From: Burkholderia cepacia
GTDB taxonomy: Bacteria; Pseudomonadota; Gammaproteobacteria; Burkholderiales; Burkholderiaceae
Length of the DNA: 64,000 bases
Reading direction: 5' to 3'
Assembly: GCF_029962485.1 (NCBI RefSeq)
Contig: NZ_CP073637.1
Coordinates: 2,790,001-2,854,000 of the forward strand
Positions 18,433 to 27,378 of the stretch are shown here, piece by piece. Numbering within the stretch: position 1 is the first letter of the stretch; each line of letters opens with the position of its first letter. Position numbers and translations under genes: made by a program. The notes beneath the pieces are model-generated. The model did no database searches, had not been told where the DNA came from, and was given only the letters and a program-made list of their open reading frames with translations.

Positions 18433-19368
18433 TCAGTCGCCGTCCGCGCCCTGCCCGGCCGCCGTCTTCGTCAGCGCATCGGCCATCAATTCGCCGAACC
18501 AATCGATGAATGCATTGAGCCGGCGCGACCGATGGCGGCGGTGCGGATACACGGCCGACACGTCCATCGGCTCGGCGCGGTAACCGGGCATCACGTCGAC
18601 GAGTGCGCCGCTTTCCAGCAGATGTTCGACGTCGAACCGCGGTATCTGGATCAGCCCCATGCCGGCAATGCAGCCGGCGATATAGGTTTCGGCGTTGTTG
18701 ACGATCACGCGGCTCGGCAGCGTCAGCGTGTGCCGCTGGCCGTCCGCGCAGTATTCCCACCCGAGTTCGCGCCCCGTCGTCGGCGACGCATAGCCGATCG
18801 CCCAGTGCCCGTGCGCAAGCGCATCCGGGTGCTCGGGTACGCCGCACTCGCGCAGATAGTCGGGGCTCGCGCAGTTGATCAGCGTGAACTGCCCGAGCGG
18901 CCGCACGACGAGGCTGCTGTCCGCGAGCCGCCCGACGCGGATCGCGCAATCGACGCCTTCCTGCACGAGATCGATCGAGCGGTCGGTCGAGCCGAGCGAC
19001 AGTTGCAGCTTCGGGTAGCGGTGAAACAGTGACGGCAGTGCGGGCGCGACGACACGGCGCGCGATCCGGCTCGGCACGTCGACGTTCAGCCGTCCGACGA
19101 CGTCGCGGTCGCGACGCCGAAACAGGCGGTCGAGATCGTCGGCTTCCGCAAGCAGGCGCCGGCCGCGTTCGAGCAGCAGCGTGCCGTCGGCCGTGAGCTG
19201 CACCTGACGCGTCGTGCGATGCAGGAGGCGCGTGCCGAGCCCCATCTCGAGCTGCTGGACGGCCGCCGACACGGTCGCGCGCGGCACGTCGAGCGCATGC
19301 GCGGCCTTGATGAAGCTGCCCATTTCGGCAACCTGCAGGAAGATTCTGACCTGATCCAGCTTGTCCAT
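18433..19368 (-). CDS. LysR-family transcriptional regulator
   Basis: This 311-residue regulator has a helix-turn-helix at residues 1-60 (MDKLDQVRIFLQVAEMGSFIKAAHALDVPRATVSAAVQQLE) and an effector domain (about 90-300). The start at 19368 is the family start. The frame is open 49 codons upstream through the terminator of the SDR gene, which argues against the longer form. It lies downstream of an SDR gene in the same direction but is separated by a strong terminator, so it is probably transcribed independently. Target and effector are unknown. Confidence 0.88.
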   Translation of the reverse strand: MDKLDQVRIFLQVAEMGSFIKAAHALDVPRATVSAAVQQLEMGLGTRLLHRTTRQVQLTADGTLLLERGRRLLAEADDLDRLFRRRDRDVVGRLNVDVPSRIARRVVAPALPSLFHRYPKLQLSLGSTDRSIDLVQEGVDCAIRVGRLADSSLVVRPLGQFTLINCASPDYLRECGVPEHPDALAHGHWAIGYASPTTGRELGWEYCADGQRHTLTLPSRVIVNNAETYIAGCIAGMGLIQIPRFDVEHLLESGALVDVMPGYRAEPMDVSAVYPHRRHRSRRLNAFIDWFGELMADALTKTAAGQGADGD

Positions 19369-19438
19369 CGGTGGGGAGCGTGGGTTTGGAAGATCGTCGC
19401 CGCCGGCTGTTGCGCGTCGCGGCGAGGTCCGGCGGCAC

Positions 19439-19476
19439 AAAAAAACGGGCGCGCAGCCGCAGGGCCGCGCGCCCGT
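19439..19476 (-). terminator. rho-independent terminator of the SDR gene
   Basis: On the minus strand, stem ACGGGCGCGC/GCGCGCCCGT with a 12-nt loop is followed by a run of seven T residues. It lies about 80 bp past the SDR stop and upstream of the LysR start. Confidence 0.85.
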
Positions 19477-19554
19477 CCATTGTCCACGCAAACGCGCCAT
19501 TGCGGTTCGCGACACGCCCGCGACGGCCGCCGGCGCGGCCCGTCGCAGGCCCGG

Positions 19555-20328
19555 TTACTTGGTCGTGTAGCCGCCGTTGATCAGGATCGTCTGGCCGGTG
19601 ATCCACCAGCCGTCGGTCACGAGATGGCGGATGAACGGCACGACGTCCTCGATGTCGGTCAAGCCCGTCTTGCTGAACGGCGACAGCGCGGCCGCCGTCT
19701 TGTGATAGGCAACCGCATCGGCGCCTTCGGCCGGATAGAAGAACGGCGTATCCATCGGGCCCGGCCCGACGGCCGTCACCGAGATCCCGCGTGCGCCGTA
19801 TTCCTTCGACGCCGCGCGCGTGAAGTGCTCGACCGGCGCCTTCGACCCTTCGTACGCCGCATAGAACGGCGTGAACGCGCCGAGCAGCGACGTCACGAGC
19901 GTGACGAGCTTGCCATGATCCTCGAGGTGTCGCCCGGCCTCCTTGATGAAGAAGAACGCCGACTTGCTGTTGACCGCGAACATCTCGTCGTACTCGGCCT
20001 CGCTGATCTCGGTGAACGGCTTCTTCAGCACCTTGCCGACCGTGTTGATCGCGATGTCGATCTTGCCGAAGCGCTGCTTCGCGTCGTCGAACAGCTTCTC
20101 GACCGCGGCGGCCGTGGTCAGGTCGGCCTGGAACGTTGCGGCTTCCGCGCCGGCCGCACGTACAGCGGCGGCCGTCTCCTCGGCCTGCGCCTGCGACGCC
20201 GCGCTGTTGTAGTGAATCGCCACCGCCTTCGCGCCGTGGCTCGCCAGGTCCCGCGCGATCAGGCCGCCGAGATTCTTTGCGCCGCCTGCGATCAGGACGA
20301 CCTTGTCTGCGAGCGTGTGAGTTGCCAC
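19555..20328 (-). CDS. short-chain dehydrogenase/reductase
   Basis: This 257-residue classical SDR has the dinucleotide-binding motif as GGAKNLGG (residues 15-22), an Asn-containing INTVGKV strand, and a catalytic Ser147, Tyr159 and Lys163 (YEGSK). The C-terminus WITGQTILINGGYTTK is typical of the family. It starts at GTG with an AAGGAG ribosome site. Arg or His near the cofactor loop (HYNSAASQ) suggests NADP(H). The substrate is not known. It has its own terminator and looks monocistronic. Confidence 0.88.
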   Translation of the reverse strand: MATHTLADKVVLIAGGAKNLGGLIARDLASHGAKAVAIHYNSAASQAQAEETAAAVRAAGAEAATFQADLTTAAAVEKLFDDAKQRFGKIDIAINTVGKVLKKPFTEISEAEYDEMFAVNSKSAFFFIKEAGRHLEDHGKLVTLVTSLLGAFTPFYAAYEGSKAPVEHFTRAASKEYGARGISVTAVGPGPMDTPFFYPAEGADAVAYHKTAAALSPFSKTGLTDIEDVVPFIRHLVTDGWWITGQTILINGGYTTK

Positions 20329-20507
20329 GGTTGACTCCTTTTTCCGTTGAACGAAGCTAGGAGTGTAGGCACGCGCGACGCGCCGGTCAGCCGGTCGCGG
20401 CTGGATGGATTATCCAGAAAAGCGATCCAATCGGAGCGATGCAATGTGGTCGGCCGCACCGACAGCGGCCGCGGCTTCCGAGCCAGGCCGTACGGACGCC
20501 AGCCGTC

Positions 20508-21008
20508 TCAGCGAGCGTAAAGCGCCGCGTCGATCTTGCCGAGCAGCCACTGCATGCCGGCCAGATGCTGCTGGTCGTGGCTGCACAGGTAGTGGACGAG
20601 CCCGCGCACGGTCAGCGAACCGTAGCCGTCGAACTCGCCGGTGCGCTCGAACTGCTCGGGCGTCACGCGCGAGAGCAACTCCAGCGTTTCGCGTCGCGCT
20701 TCGCGGATCGCGGCGAGCACGTCGGACGCATACGCATCGTTGTAGCGGCGCTCGATCGCGAGCGCGTCGCCGTCGATCGACGCGAGCAGCGGCCGGTCCT
20801 CGTCGAGCATCCGCCGCAGCCGCACGTGATAGCCGTCGATCTCGATGTCGCGCACGTGGCAGAGCTGCCCGAGCGGCGAGAAATGCTCGCTCGGGATCCC
20901 GGCCCAGTCGTCGGGCGTCCAGCGCGCGTAGCCGTCGGGGACGGCCGCGAAATGCGCTTCGAGCTGACGGGGGAAATCGGCGAGTGCATCGAGCGTCGTC
21001 GGATTCAT
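20508..21008 (-). CDS. DinB-superfamily protein
   Basis: This 166-residue protein has the DinB/YfiT four-helix-bundle pattern, with metal-ligand histidines at about His51 (GQLCHVRDIE) and His144 and His148 (CSHDQQHLAG). Such proteins are metal-dependent, often thiol S-transferases or stress-linked proteins of unknown activity. The ATG at 21008 has a GGGAG ribosome site. The frame is open further upstream but would overlap the CopC-like gene. It may share a transcript with the CopC-like gene 65 bp upstream. Confidence 0.82.
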   Translation of the reverse strand: MNPTTLDALADFPRQLEAHFAAVPDGYARWTPDDWAGIPSEHFSPLGQLCHVRDIEIDGYHVRLRRMLDEDRPLLASIDGDALAIERRYNDAYASDVLAAIREARRETLELLSRVTPEQFERTGEFDGYGSLTVRGLVHYLCSHDQQHLAGMQWLLGKIDAALYAR

Positions 21009-21073
21009 GCGGGAAACTCCCTGTCGGATGAGGGCGACGACAACCCTGGCACGGGCCTGCCGCCGCCGTTGCG

Positions 21074-21448
21074 TCACTTCACGCTGAAGCCGTACGCACC
21101 CTGCGTGCGGTGCCCGTCGGTCGCGACGGCCACCCATTTCACCGTATAGGCACCGGCGCCGATTGCCGTCAGCGGCACCGTCATCCGCTTGCGGTTCGAC
21201 GCGTCGATGCGCGCGCGGCCGTCCGACACCGTGTTGCCGCCGCCGTCGACGACGACGATCGAGCTGAATGCCGGCTCCAGCGGCTCGGTGAAGTCGATCG
21301 TGACGGCAGCCGGTGCGGCGGCCACCGCCGCGCCTGCCGCCGGATCGCTCTTCGCGAGATGCGCGTGCGCGAACGCGGCCGACGAGACGGTCGTGGCAAC
21401 GATGATGGCGGCTGCCTGGCGGCCGAACGGGAATGAATCGAAACGCAT
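21074..21448 (-). CDS. CopC-domain periplasmic copper-binding protein
   Basis: This 124-residue exported protein has a signal peptide ending AAFA at residue 27. The mature protein starts with His28 (HAHLAKSDPAAGA). That N-terminal His, with Asp111 and His113 in DGHRTQG, matches the Cu(II) site of CopC (PF04234). The conserved VTIDFTEPLEPAFSSIVV strand is present. The domain binds copper in the periplasm and usually pairs with CopD, but no CopD-like membrane protein is encoded here. Start at 21448 is favoured over an 11-codon longer form. Confidence 0.85.
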   Translation of the reverse strand: MRFDSFPFGRQAAAIIVATTVSSAAFAHAHLAKSDPAAGAAVAAAPAAVTIDFTEPLEPAFSSIVVVDGGGNTVSDGRARIDASNRKRMTVPLTAIGAGAYTVKWVAVATDGHRTQGAYGFSVK

Positions 21449-21562
21449 GGACTTTCCGTGAAGAGTGAACGGGCGCCGCACCCCGCGCGGCGTTCCGGCA
21501 GCTTACCAGCGCATGCGCGTTCATGCCGGTCATCGGCCGCCGCTTGATAGAATGCGCGCGCT

Positions 21563-22279
21563 ATGGATCTCGAAAGCATTCTCTACACTCAGGGCTTCGG
21601 CTCGCGCCGCCAATGCCGCGGCCTGATCGAAGCGGGCCGCGTCGCCGTCGCGGGCACCAGCGCGACCGACCCCGACGCCACGTTCGACACCGACGGCCTC
21701 GTGTTCTCGGTCGACGACACGAGGTGGCCGTTCCACGCGCGCGCGTATCTCGCGCTCAACAAACCGGCCGGCTACGAGTGCTCGCGCGATCCGCAGCACC
21801 ACGCGAGCGTGTTCAGCCTGCTGCCCGCGCCGCTCGTCGCGCGCGGCGTGCAGTGCGTCGGCCGTCTCGACCAGGACACGACCGGCCTGCTGCTGCTGTC
21901 CGACGACGGCCAGTTCGTGCATGCGTACACGTCGCCGAAGCGCAAGGTGCCGAAGACCTACGTCGCGACCGTGCGCCACCCGCTCGACGATGCGCAGCTG
22001 AATGCGCTGCGTAGCGGCGTGCAGCTGCACGGCGAGCCGAAGCCGATCGCGGCCGTCGCCGCCGACGCGCGCGACACGCACGCGCTCGCGCTGACCGTCC
22101 TCGAAGGCAAATACCACCAGGTCAAGCGCATGGTGGCGGCGGCGAGCAATCGCGTCGAGTTGCTGCACCGCGAAAGCATCGGCGGCTTCACGCTGCCGGA
22201 CGATCTCGCACCGGGCGCGTGGCGCTGGCTCGATGACGCCGACCTTTCAGCACTGCGCAATCCCGTCAAAACCCTGTAA
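21563..22279 (+). CDS. 16S rRNA pseudouridine synthase, RsuA family
   Basis: This 238-residue RsuA/RluB/E/F-type synthase converts a uridine in ribosomal RNA to pseudouridine. It has an N-terminal S4 RNA-binding domain (about 3-45) and a catalytic domain with GRLDQDTTGLLLL (catalytic Asp103). The S4 domain and length fit RsuA (16S position 516), but the exact target is inferred. The C-terminal KYHQVKRMVAAASNRVELLHR block is the usual second motif. It is transcribed from a short intergenic region divergent from the CopC-like gene. Confidence 0.88.
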   Translation: MDLESILYTQGFGSRRQCRGLIEAGRVAVAGTSATDPDATFDTDGLVFSVDDTRWPFHARAYLALNKPAGYECSRDPQHHASVFSLLPAPLVARGVQCVGRLDQDTTGLLLLSDDGQFVHAYTSPKRKVPKTYVATVRHPLDDAQLNALRSGVQLHGEPKPIAAVAADARDTHALALTVLEGKYHQVKRMVAAASNRVELLHRESIGGFTLPDDLAPGAWRWLDDADLSALRNPVKTL

Positions 22280-22385
22280 GGGAAAATCCGCACGACCGTT
22301 CGGTGCCCGGCCGCGTCTCGGTCGCATGTTCCCCCGCTATACTGAAATCACAAGCTGCAAGAGCAGCGATGCAGGGGGAGATACC

Positions 22386-22574
22386 ATGAACATCAACCAT
22401 TCTTTCGAACTGTCGTCCGTGATGATCGCGTTCGCGGTCATCGGTGTCGTCGTGATCGGCGGCCTGCTGGCCATGATGCACGCGAAGCACAAATATCATC
22501 CGAACCTGATTGGCGCGCTGATCGGTGCGCTGCTGTGCTTCCTGCTGATCGAGGCGTTACCGGCGCTGACCTGA
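22386..22574 (+). CDS. small membrane protein, 62 residues
   Basis: A GGGAG ribosome site precedes the ATG. The product has two hydrophobic segments (about 11-32 and 41-60) separated by a His/Lys-rich turn (MMHAKHKYHPN). It has no recognised domain and is probably an inner-membrane protein. Its end overlaps the 3' end of the convergent epimerase-like gene by 18 bp. Function unknown. Confidence 0.65.
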   Translation: MNINHSFELSSVMIAFAVIGVVVIGGLLAMMHAKHKYHPNLIGALIGALLCFLLIEALPALT

Positions 22575-23594
22575 CGCGCTGCCCGGCGCGAGCGTTTGAA
22601 GGAAATCGTCTACGGTCGGATATCGCAACGTCACGCACAATTCGGCCTTGAGCCGTGCGTTGGACAGGCGTCGCGACTCGCGCATGAACGACAGCAGTGT
22701 CGGTTCGAGCTGACGCTCGGCGTCCGCGCGGCTCACGCGCGGCGGCCTCGGCAGGCCGAGCACCTGCGCGACCCGGTCGAAATACTCCCCCATCCGCAGT
22801 TCGCTGTCGTCCGACGCGTGCACGGCGCGCGCCGGTCTGCCGCGCTCGGCCGTGCGGCGCAGGATCGCCGCGAGATCGTCCGCGTGGATGTGGTTCGTGT
22901 ACACGTCGTCGGCCGGTTCAAGCGCCGGCGTGCCGCGCTCGAGCCGCGCGACCGGCAGACGGTTCGCCGCGTAGATGCCGGGAATGCGCACGATGCGCGC
23001 GGACAGCACGCCGCGCACCGTCGCCGCACGCAGTTGCCGCTCGGCCGACACGCGCCGGAACGCGCGCGGATTGGCGGGGCGCAGCGGGTGCGTTTCGTCG
23101 ATGCGCGCGCCGCCGCAGTCGCCGTATACGCCCGTCGTGCTCGCGTAGACGAGCCTCGGCGCGCGAAGGCCGTCGGGTACAATACGCGCTCCCCGAACGG
23201 GTGCGCCGGCCTGCCGTGCAGCGGTGCGCAGCGTTCGGAGCCGGCCGACCGCCGGTGCCGGCGGGGTCGATGGCCGACGCGCGGGCATGGACGTTGCGGC
23301 GATCAGCGCACGCGTGCGCCGGTCGTCACGGCCATCGGATTGCGGCGGTGCGAGATGCAGGATCGTGCGGGCAAGGCCCGCGAGGCGGCCGAGCGTCGCC
23401 CGGCGATCGAGATCGCCGACGATCGGCGTCGCGCCTGCGGCGCGCAGTTCGTCGCGGCGGGCCGGGTGGCTCGTCAGCGCGAAGATCCGCAGGTTGCGGC
23501 GCGCGTCACGCCATTGCGCGACGCAGCGCATGCCGACGTCGCCGCAGCCGACGATCAGTGCGCGCGGCCGGCGCAGGATTCGTGTCGCGATCAT
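22557..23594 (-). CDS. NAD-dependent epimerase-like (extended SDR) protein
   Basis: This 345-residue protein has an N-terminal Rossmann motif LIVGCGDVGMRC (residues 13-24). It also has a later RLVYASTTGVYGD block, as in extended SDRs of the YeeZ/sugar-epimerase type. The usual Tyr-x-x-x-Lys pair of active SDRs is not obvious, so it may bind nucleotide without acting as an epimerase. An Arg/Pro-rich insertion (about 90-140) interrupts the fold. It is divergent from the reductase gene. Substrate unknown. Confidence 0.8.
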   Translation of the reverse strand: MIATRILRRPRALIVGCGDVGMRCVAQWRDARRNLRIFALTSHPARRDELRAAGATPIVGDLDRRATLGRLAGLARTILHLAPPQSDGRDDRRTRALIAATSMPARRPSTPPAPAVGRLRTLRTAARQAGAPVRGARIVPDGLRAPRLVYASTTGVYGDCGGARIDETHPLRPANPRAFRRVSAERQLRAATVRGVLSARIVRIPGIYAANRLPVARLERGTPALEPADDVYTNHIHADDLAAILRRTAERGRPARAVHASDDSELRMGEYFDRVAQVLGLPRPPRVSRADAERQLEPTLLSFMRESRRLSNARLKAELCVTLRYPTVDDFLQTLAPGSASGQRR

Positions 23595-23701
23595 GTTGGT
23601 TGCGAAATCAGTAGCGGCCGTTGCGCGACGCGCAACGGTCTTGCATTGTAGCTGCCGTGCGCGACATGCACGGTCCCCACATTTTGTTCTAGTTTGGTTC
23701 T

Positions 23702-24733
23702 ATGGCATTCAACGTCACTCTCAAGCAAAGCGGCCGGCAATTCCAGGTCGAGTCGGACGAAACCGTGCTGGCCGCCGCGCTGCGCCAGAACGTCCATCTG
23801 CCGTACGGCTGCAAGAACGGCGCGTGCGGCTCCTGCAAGGGCCAGATCGTGTCGGGCCAGATCGAACAGGGCCCGCACGCCGCGTCGGCACTGTCCAACG
23901 ACGAACGCACGCGCGGCCTCGCGCTGCTGTGCTGCTCGAAGGCCCAGTGCGACCTCGAAATCGACGTGCGTGAAATCGCCGGCGTCGACGGCGTGCAGGT
24001 CAAGAAGCTGCCGTGCCGGATCGCCGCGCTCGAGCGCAAGGCCGACGACGTGATGGTCGTGAAGCTGCAACTGCCCGCCAACGAGCGCCTGCAGTACCTC
24101 GCGGGCCAGTACGTCGAGTTCATCCTGAAGGACGGTTCGCGCCGCAGCTACTCGATGGCGAACGCGCCGCACGAGGAAGGCCCGATCGAGCTGCACATCC
24201 GCCACATGCCGGGCGGCAAGTTCACCGACCACGTGTTCGGCGCAATGAAGGAGCGTGACATCCTGCGCTTCGAAGGCCCGCTCGGTACGTTCTTCCTGCG
24301 CGAGGATTCCGACAAGCCGATCGTGCTGCTCGCGTCGGGCACGGGCTTCGCGCCAATCAAGGCGATCATCGAGCATGTGAAGCACTCGGGCATCACGCGC
24401 CCGATGACGCTTTACTGGGGTGCCCGCCGCAAGAAGGACATCTACCTCGACGAACTCGCCGAGCAGTGGGCGCGCGAGATCCCGAACTTCAAGTACGTGC
24501 CGGTGCTCTCCGAGCCGGACGCCGGCGATCAATGGACGGGCCGCACGGGCTTCGTCCATCGCGCGGTGATCGAGGACCTGCCCGATCTGTCGGGCCATCA
24601 GGTGTACGCATGCGGTGCGCCGGTGATGGTCGAATCCGCGCAGCGCGACTTCACGCAGCATCACGCACTGCCCGCCGACGAGTTCTACGCGGACTCGTTC
24701 ACGAGCGCCGCCGATCTCGCGCATCCGGTCTGA
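23702..24733 (+). CDS. ferredoxin-NAD(P)H reductase fusion (AscD/CDP-glucoseen reductase-like)
   Basis: This is a 343-residue electron-transfer protein. An N-terminal plant-type [2Fe-2S] domain (Cys37, Cys42, Cys45, Cys77) is joined to an FAD domain (RRSYSMANA) and an NAD(P) domain with GTGFAPIKA. This architecture is shared by CDP-6-deoxy-delta-3,4-glucoseen reductases, oxygenase reductase components and related flavin reductases. In Burkholderia this gene is commonly labelled as the former, but no CDP-sugar genes are nearby, so the partner is unclear. The leader has no clear Shine-Dalgarno site. Confidence 0.85.
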   Translation: MAFNVTLKQSGRQFQVESDETVLAAALRQNVHLPYGCKNGACGSCKGQIVSGQIEQGPHAASALSNDERTRGLALLCCSKAQCDLEIDVREIAGVDGVQVKKLPCRIAALERKADDVMVVKLQLPANERLQYLAGQYVEFILKDGSRRSYSMANAPHEEGPIELHIRHMPGGKFTDHVFGAMKERDILRFEGPLGTFFLREDSDKPIVLLASGTGFAPIKAIIEHVKHSGITRPMTLYWGARRKKDIYLDELAEQWAREIPNFKYVPVLSEPDAGDQWTGRTGFVHRAVIEDLPDLSGHQVYACGAPVMVESAQRDFTQHHALPADEFYADSFTSAADLAHPV

Positions 24734-24763
24734 GCGCCAGGGCCGCCCGCGTCCCGAGCCGCA

Positions 24764-24795
24764 CGCTGCGATGTCACATCCGTGGCATCGCAGCG
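24764..24795 (+). other. strong 10-bp hairpin after the reductase gene
   Basis: The inverted repeat CGCTGCGATG / CATCGCAGCG with a 12-nt loop lies 30 bp past the reductase stop. It has no T tract. It may stabilise the mRNA end or act as a weak terminator. It sits directly in front of the promoter-like sequence of the candidate small RNA. Confidence 0.5.
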
Positions 24796-24796
24796 G

Positions 24797-24826
24797 TTTA
24801 CAGTGAGGCGCGGGATGCCTTATGCT
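24797..24826 (+). promoter_or_regulatory. candidate sigma-70 promoter of small RNA
   Basis: TTTACA (24797-24802) and TATGCT (24821-24826) are separated by 18 bp, inside a gap with no protein gene. Transcription would start near 24833. Confidence 0.5.
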
Positions 24827-24832
24827 TGCGCA

Positions 24833-24989
24833 CATGAACTGCTTCCTGTCCACCCTTCGACGTCGCCGCTCGCCGCTCCGCCCGGATGCCGCAGGCTCGT
24901 CACGGACTCGCGCGTAACCTCCACACCGCTTCACCGGTTACGCACAAGCTGTTCGAATCCACCAGCCACGGCCTTCCGTGGCTTTTTTA
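24833..24989 (+). ncRNA. candidate structured small RNA, about 157 nt
   Basis: The segment runs from a sigma-70-like promoter to a good terminator (24965-24989) and holds no gene. It can form a long-range closing helix between 24836-24844 and 24946-24954 (8 of 9 pairs). Inside it is a perfect 8-bp hairpin GCGTAACC/GGTTACGC (24912-24919 with 24936-24943). The rod-like plan and size recall 6S RNA, but I could not place the central bubble motifs, so the family is not assigned. It could instead be a leader or attenuator of the aminotransferase gene at 25029. Confidence 0.45.
24965..24989 (+). terminator. rho-independent terminator before the aminotransferase gene
   Basis: Stem GCCACGG/CCGTGGC with a CCTT loop is followed by TTTTTT. 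It ends 39 bp before the aminotransferase start, so it closes either the small RNA or a leader transcript. Confidence 0.85.
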
Positions 24990-25028
24990 TTGCCCGTTCC
25001 CTTTCAACGTCCGCTGGAGTCTGCTGCC

Positions 25029-26213
25029 ATGCCCCTGAACGATTTTCCGATCGACTCGCTGATGTACATCACGAACCGCCCCGACATCGTGTTCACGCAC
25101 GGCAAGGGTTCGTGGCTCTACGATCACACGGGCAAGCGCTATCTGGACTTCATCCAGGGCTGGGCCGTCAACAGCCTCGGCCACTGCAACGACGGTATCG
25201 TCGAAGCACTGAAGACTCAGGCCGAAAAGCTGCTGAACCCGTCGCCGGCGTTCTACAACGAGCCGATGGCGAAGCTCGCGGGCCTGCTCACGCAGCACAG
25301 CGTGTTCGACAAGGTGTTCTTCACGAACAGCGGCGCCGAGGCGAACGAAGGCGCGATCAAGCTCGCGCGCAAGTGGGGCCGCAAGTTCAAGAACGGCGCG
25401 TACGAGATCATCACGTTCGACCACAGCTTCCACGGCCGCACGCTCGCGACGATGTCGGCCAGCGGCAAGCCGGGCTGGGACACGATCTACGCGCCGCAGG
25501 TGCCGGGCTTCCCGAAGGCCGAGCTGAACGACATCAACTCGGTCGAGAAGCTGATCACCGACAAGACCGTCGCCGTGATGCTCGAACCGATCCAGGGCGA
25601 AGGCGGCGTGATTCCGGCCACGCGCGAATTCATGCAAGCGCTGCGCGCGCTGACGAAGCAGCACAACCTGCTGCTGATCGTCGATGAAGTGCAAAGCGGT
25701 TGCGGCCGCGCGGGCACGCTGTTCGCGTACGAACTCGCCGGTATCGAGCCGGACGTCATGACGCTCGCGAAGGGCATCGGTGGCGGCGCGCCGCTCGGCG
25801 CACTGCTGTCGAAGGCCGACGTCGCGGTATTCGAGGCGGGCGATCAGGGCGGCACCTACAACGGCAACCCGCTGATGACGGCGGTCGGCTATTCGGTGAT
25901 CTCGCAGCTCGTCGCGCCCGGATTCCTCGAGGGCGTGCGCGCACGCGGCGAATACCTGAAGCGCAAGCTGCTCGAGCTGTCGGAAGAGCGCGGCTTCGAG
26001 GGCGAACGCGGCGAAGGCCTGCTGCGCGCGCTGCTGCTCGGCAAGGACATCGGCCCGCAGATCGTCGAGAAGGCGCGCGATATGCAGCCGGACGGCCTGC
26101 TGCTGAACGCCGCGCGGCCGAACCTGCTGCGCTTCATGCCCGCGCTGAACGTAACGACCGAAGAAATCGACCAGATGATGGCGATGCTGCGGTCGATCCT
26201 CGACACGCTCTAA
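25029..26213 (+). CDS. argD: acetylornithine aminotransferase-type class III transaminase
   Basis: This 394-residue pyridoxal-phosphate enzyme is most like acetylornithine/succinylornithine transaminase of arginine synthesis. The cofactor lysine is Lys248 in [11 protein letters not shown]. The phosphate-binding [14 protein letters not shown] (101-114) and [12 protein letters not shown] blocks are present. The start at 25029 is preferred because a longer frame (24978) runs back into the terminator hairpin. The upstream terminator raises the possibility of attenuation. A related omega-amino acid substrate is possible. Confidence 0.85.
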   Translation: MPLNDFPIDSLMYITNRPDIVFTHGKGSWLYDHTGKRYLDFIQGWAVNSLGHCNDGIVEALKTQAEKLLNPSPAFYNEPMAKLAGLLTQHSVFDKVFFTNSGAEANEGAIKLARKWGRKFKNGAYEIITFDHSFHGRTLATMSASGKPGWDTIYAPQVPGFPKAELNDINSVEKLITDKTVAVMLEPIQGEGGVIPATREFMQALRALTKQHNLLLIVDEVQSGCGRAGTLFAYELAGIEPDVMTLAKGIGGGAPLGALLSKADVAVFEAGDQGGTYNGNPLMTAVGYSVISQLVAPGFLEGVRARGEYLKRKLLELSEERGFEGERGEGLLRALLLGKDIGPQIVEKARDMQPDGLLLNAARPNLLRFMPALNVTTEEIDQMMAMLRSILDTL

Positions 26214-26226
26214 GGAGACCGCCGCG

Positions 26227-26682
26227 ATGGATGCCACCGCCGATGCTGTCGCCATCCGCCCGTTCGAACGCGCCGACACCGATGCCGTGCTTGCGGTATG
26301 GCGCGACGCGTTCCCGCAATACGAAGACACCGATGCGCCACCGCATCGCGATCCGCTGCGATCGATCGAGCTGAAGCTCGCGACGCAGCCGGAACTGTTC
26401 TTCGTCGCGACCAGCGGCGCGCGCGTCGTCGGCACGCTGATGGCGGGTTTCGACGGACATCGCGGCTGGCTCTACTCGTTTGGCGTCGCAAACGACGCGC
26501 GTCGGCTCGGCGTCGGCCGCGCGCTGATCGCGCACGCGGAACGTGCGCTGGCCGCGCGCGGCTGCCTGAAGATCAACCTGCAGGTGCTGCCCGGCAACGA
26601 CGACGCGTGCCGCTTCTATGCGGCGCTCGGTTATCGCGTCGAGGAGCGCATCTCGTTCGGCAAGACGCTGCCGGCAGCGTGA
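26227..26682 (+). CDS. GNAT-family N-acetyltransferase
   Basis: This 151-residue acetyltransferase has the acetyl-CoA-binding motif ARRLGVGRALIAHAE, with the Arg-x-x-Gly-x-Gly/Ala signature. It continues NLQVLPGNDDACRFYAALGYRVEER, typical of the family C-terminus. It starts 13 bp after the aminotransferase and is probably in the same operon. The N-terminal DAFPQYEDTDAPP loop resembles YpeA-type GNATs. The substrate is unknown. Confidence 0.87.
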   Translation: MDATADAVAIRPFERADTDAVLAVWRDAFPQYEDTDAPPHRDPLRSIELKLATQPELFFVATSGARVVGTLMAGFDGHRGWLYSFGVANDARRLGVGRALIAHAERALAARGCLKINLQVLPGNDDACRFYAALGYRVEERISFGKTLPAA

Positions 26683-26706
26683 CGCCAAAGCCGGCAGCCG
26701 GCGATC

Positions 26707-27378
26707 TCAGCGCGTGATCGGCCCCGCGCCCGGCAGCGGATTGCCGAGCGCGTCGGTTGGCACGGCCTGCTGCTCGAACGCCGCGAAATACGCGGCCCAC
26801 TGCGACTGGCTCACGCGCACGATCAGCGCGCCGTCCTGCCACACGTCGTTGTGGTCGTTATGGTCGTCGCCCGCGCGATGCAGGTAGTTCGGGCCTGTCG
26901 AGCCCTGGTTCATGTGCGTATCGTGAATGCCGTTGCCTTCCGTATAGGTGCGGCCGAACACGACGACGTCGAGGCCCTGCGACTGCGCGGCGTTCACGAG
27001 CCGCAGCAGCGACGGAATCGGCTCCGGATTTTCGGTGCCGTCCATCACCGCACTCGCGCGCCACGCGCCCGTCTCGTTCAGGATGTCGCTGCGCAGGTAG
27101 TCGAGCGCGGGCAGCGCGGTCTGCCCCGTGAGGTCGGTGTAGCCTTCGGCCGCGGCCGCGAGCGTCTCGGTGACGGGATGATGGAAATCGTAGACGAGCT
27201 TGTAGTTCAACAAGTCGTCCGCATCGCTGGTGCCGACATTGATCGCGACATCCCAGTCGCCCGACGGCAGCGCCAGTGTCAGGTGGATGTGATACTGGAT
27301 CTCGCTGCCATGCGGCGAGCCCTTCAGCGTCGCCACCGATGTCACCTTCGCCTTCACGAAACCGTAGTCCAGACTCAT
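26707..27378 (-). CDS. DUF2278 (YukJ-like) protein
   Basis: This 223-residue protein matches the DUF2278/YukJ family. Landmarks are the N-terminal YGFVKAKVTSV, HIHLTL and the histidine-rich block GIHDTHMNQGS. A second block, NDHNDVWQDGALIV, is typical of the end. The conserved His and Asp residues suggest metal binding or a hydrolytic role, but no activity is known. There is no signal peptide. It is convergent with the GNAT gene. Confidence 0.82.
   Translation of the reverse strand: MSLDYGFVKAKVTSVATLKGSPHGSEIQYHIHLTLALPSGDWDVAINVGTSDADDLLNYKLVYDFHHPVTETLAAAAEGYTDLTGQTALPALDYLRSDILNETGAWRASAVMDGTENPEPIPSLLRLVNAAQSQGLDVVVFGRTYTEGNGIHDTHMNQGSTGPNYLHRAGDDHNDHNDVWQDGALIVRVSQSQWAAYFAAFEQQAVPTDALGNPLPGAGPITR

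Noticed and set aside
17477..19368. Two adjacent LysR genes as a duplicated pair
   Set aside because: They converge and share only the general family pattern. No close sequence similarity is visible, so a recent duplication is not supported.
22386..23594. Frame error between the 62-residue membrane protein and the epimerase gene
   Set aside because: Both are complete and convergent. The 18-bp overlap at their ends is a normal tail-to-tail overlap.
24737..24795. tRNA-like T-arm (GTTCGAATCC) at 24951-24960
   Set aside because: The short resemblance to a tRNA T-loop lacks an acceptor stem and anticodon arm. It is inside the candidate small RNA.
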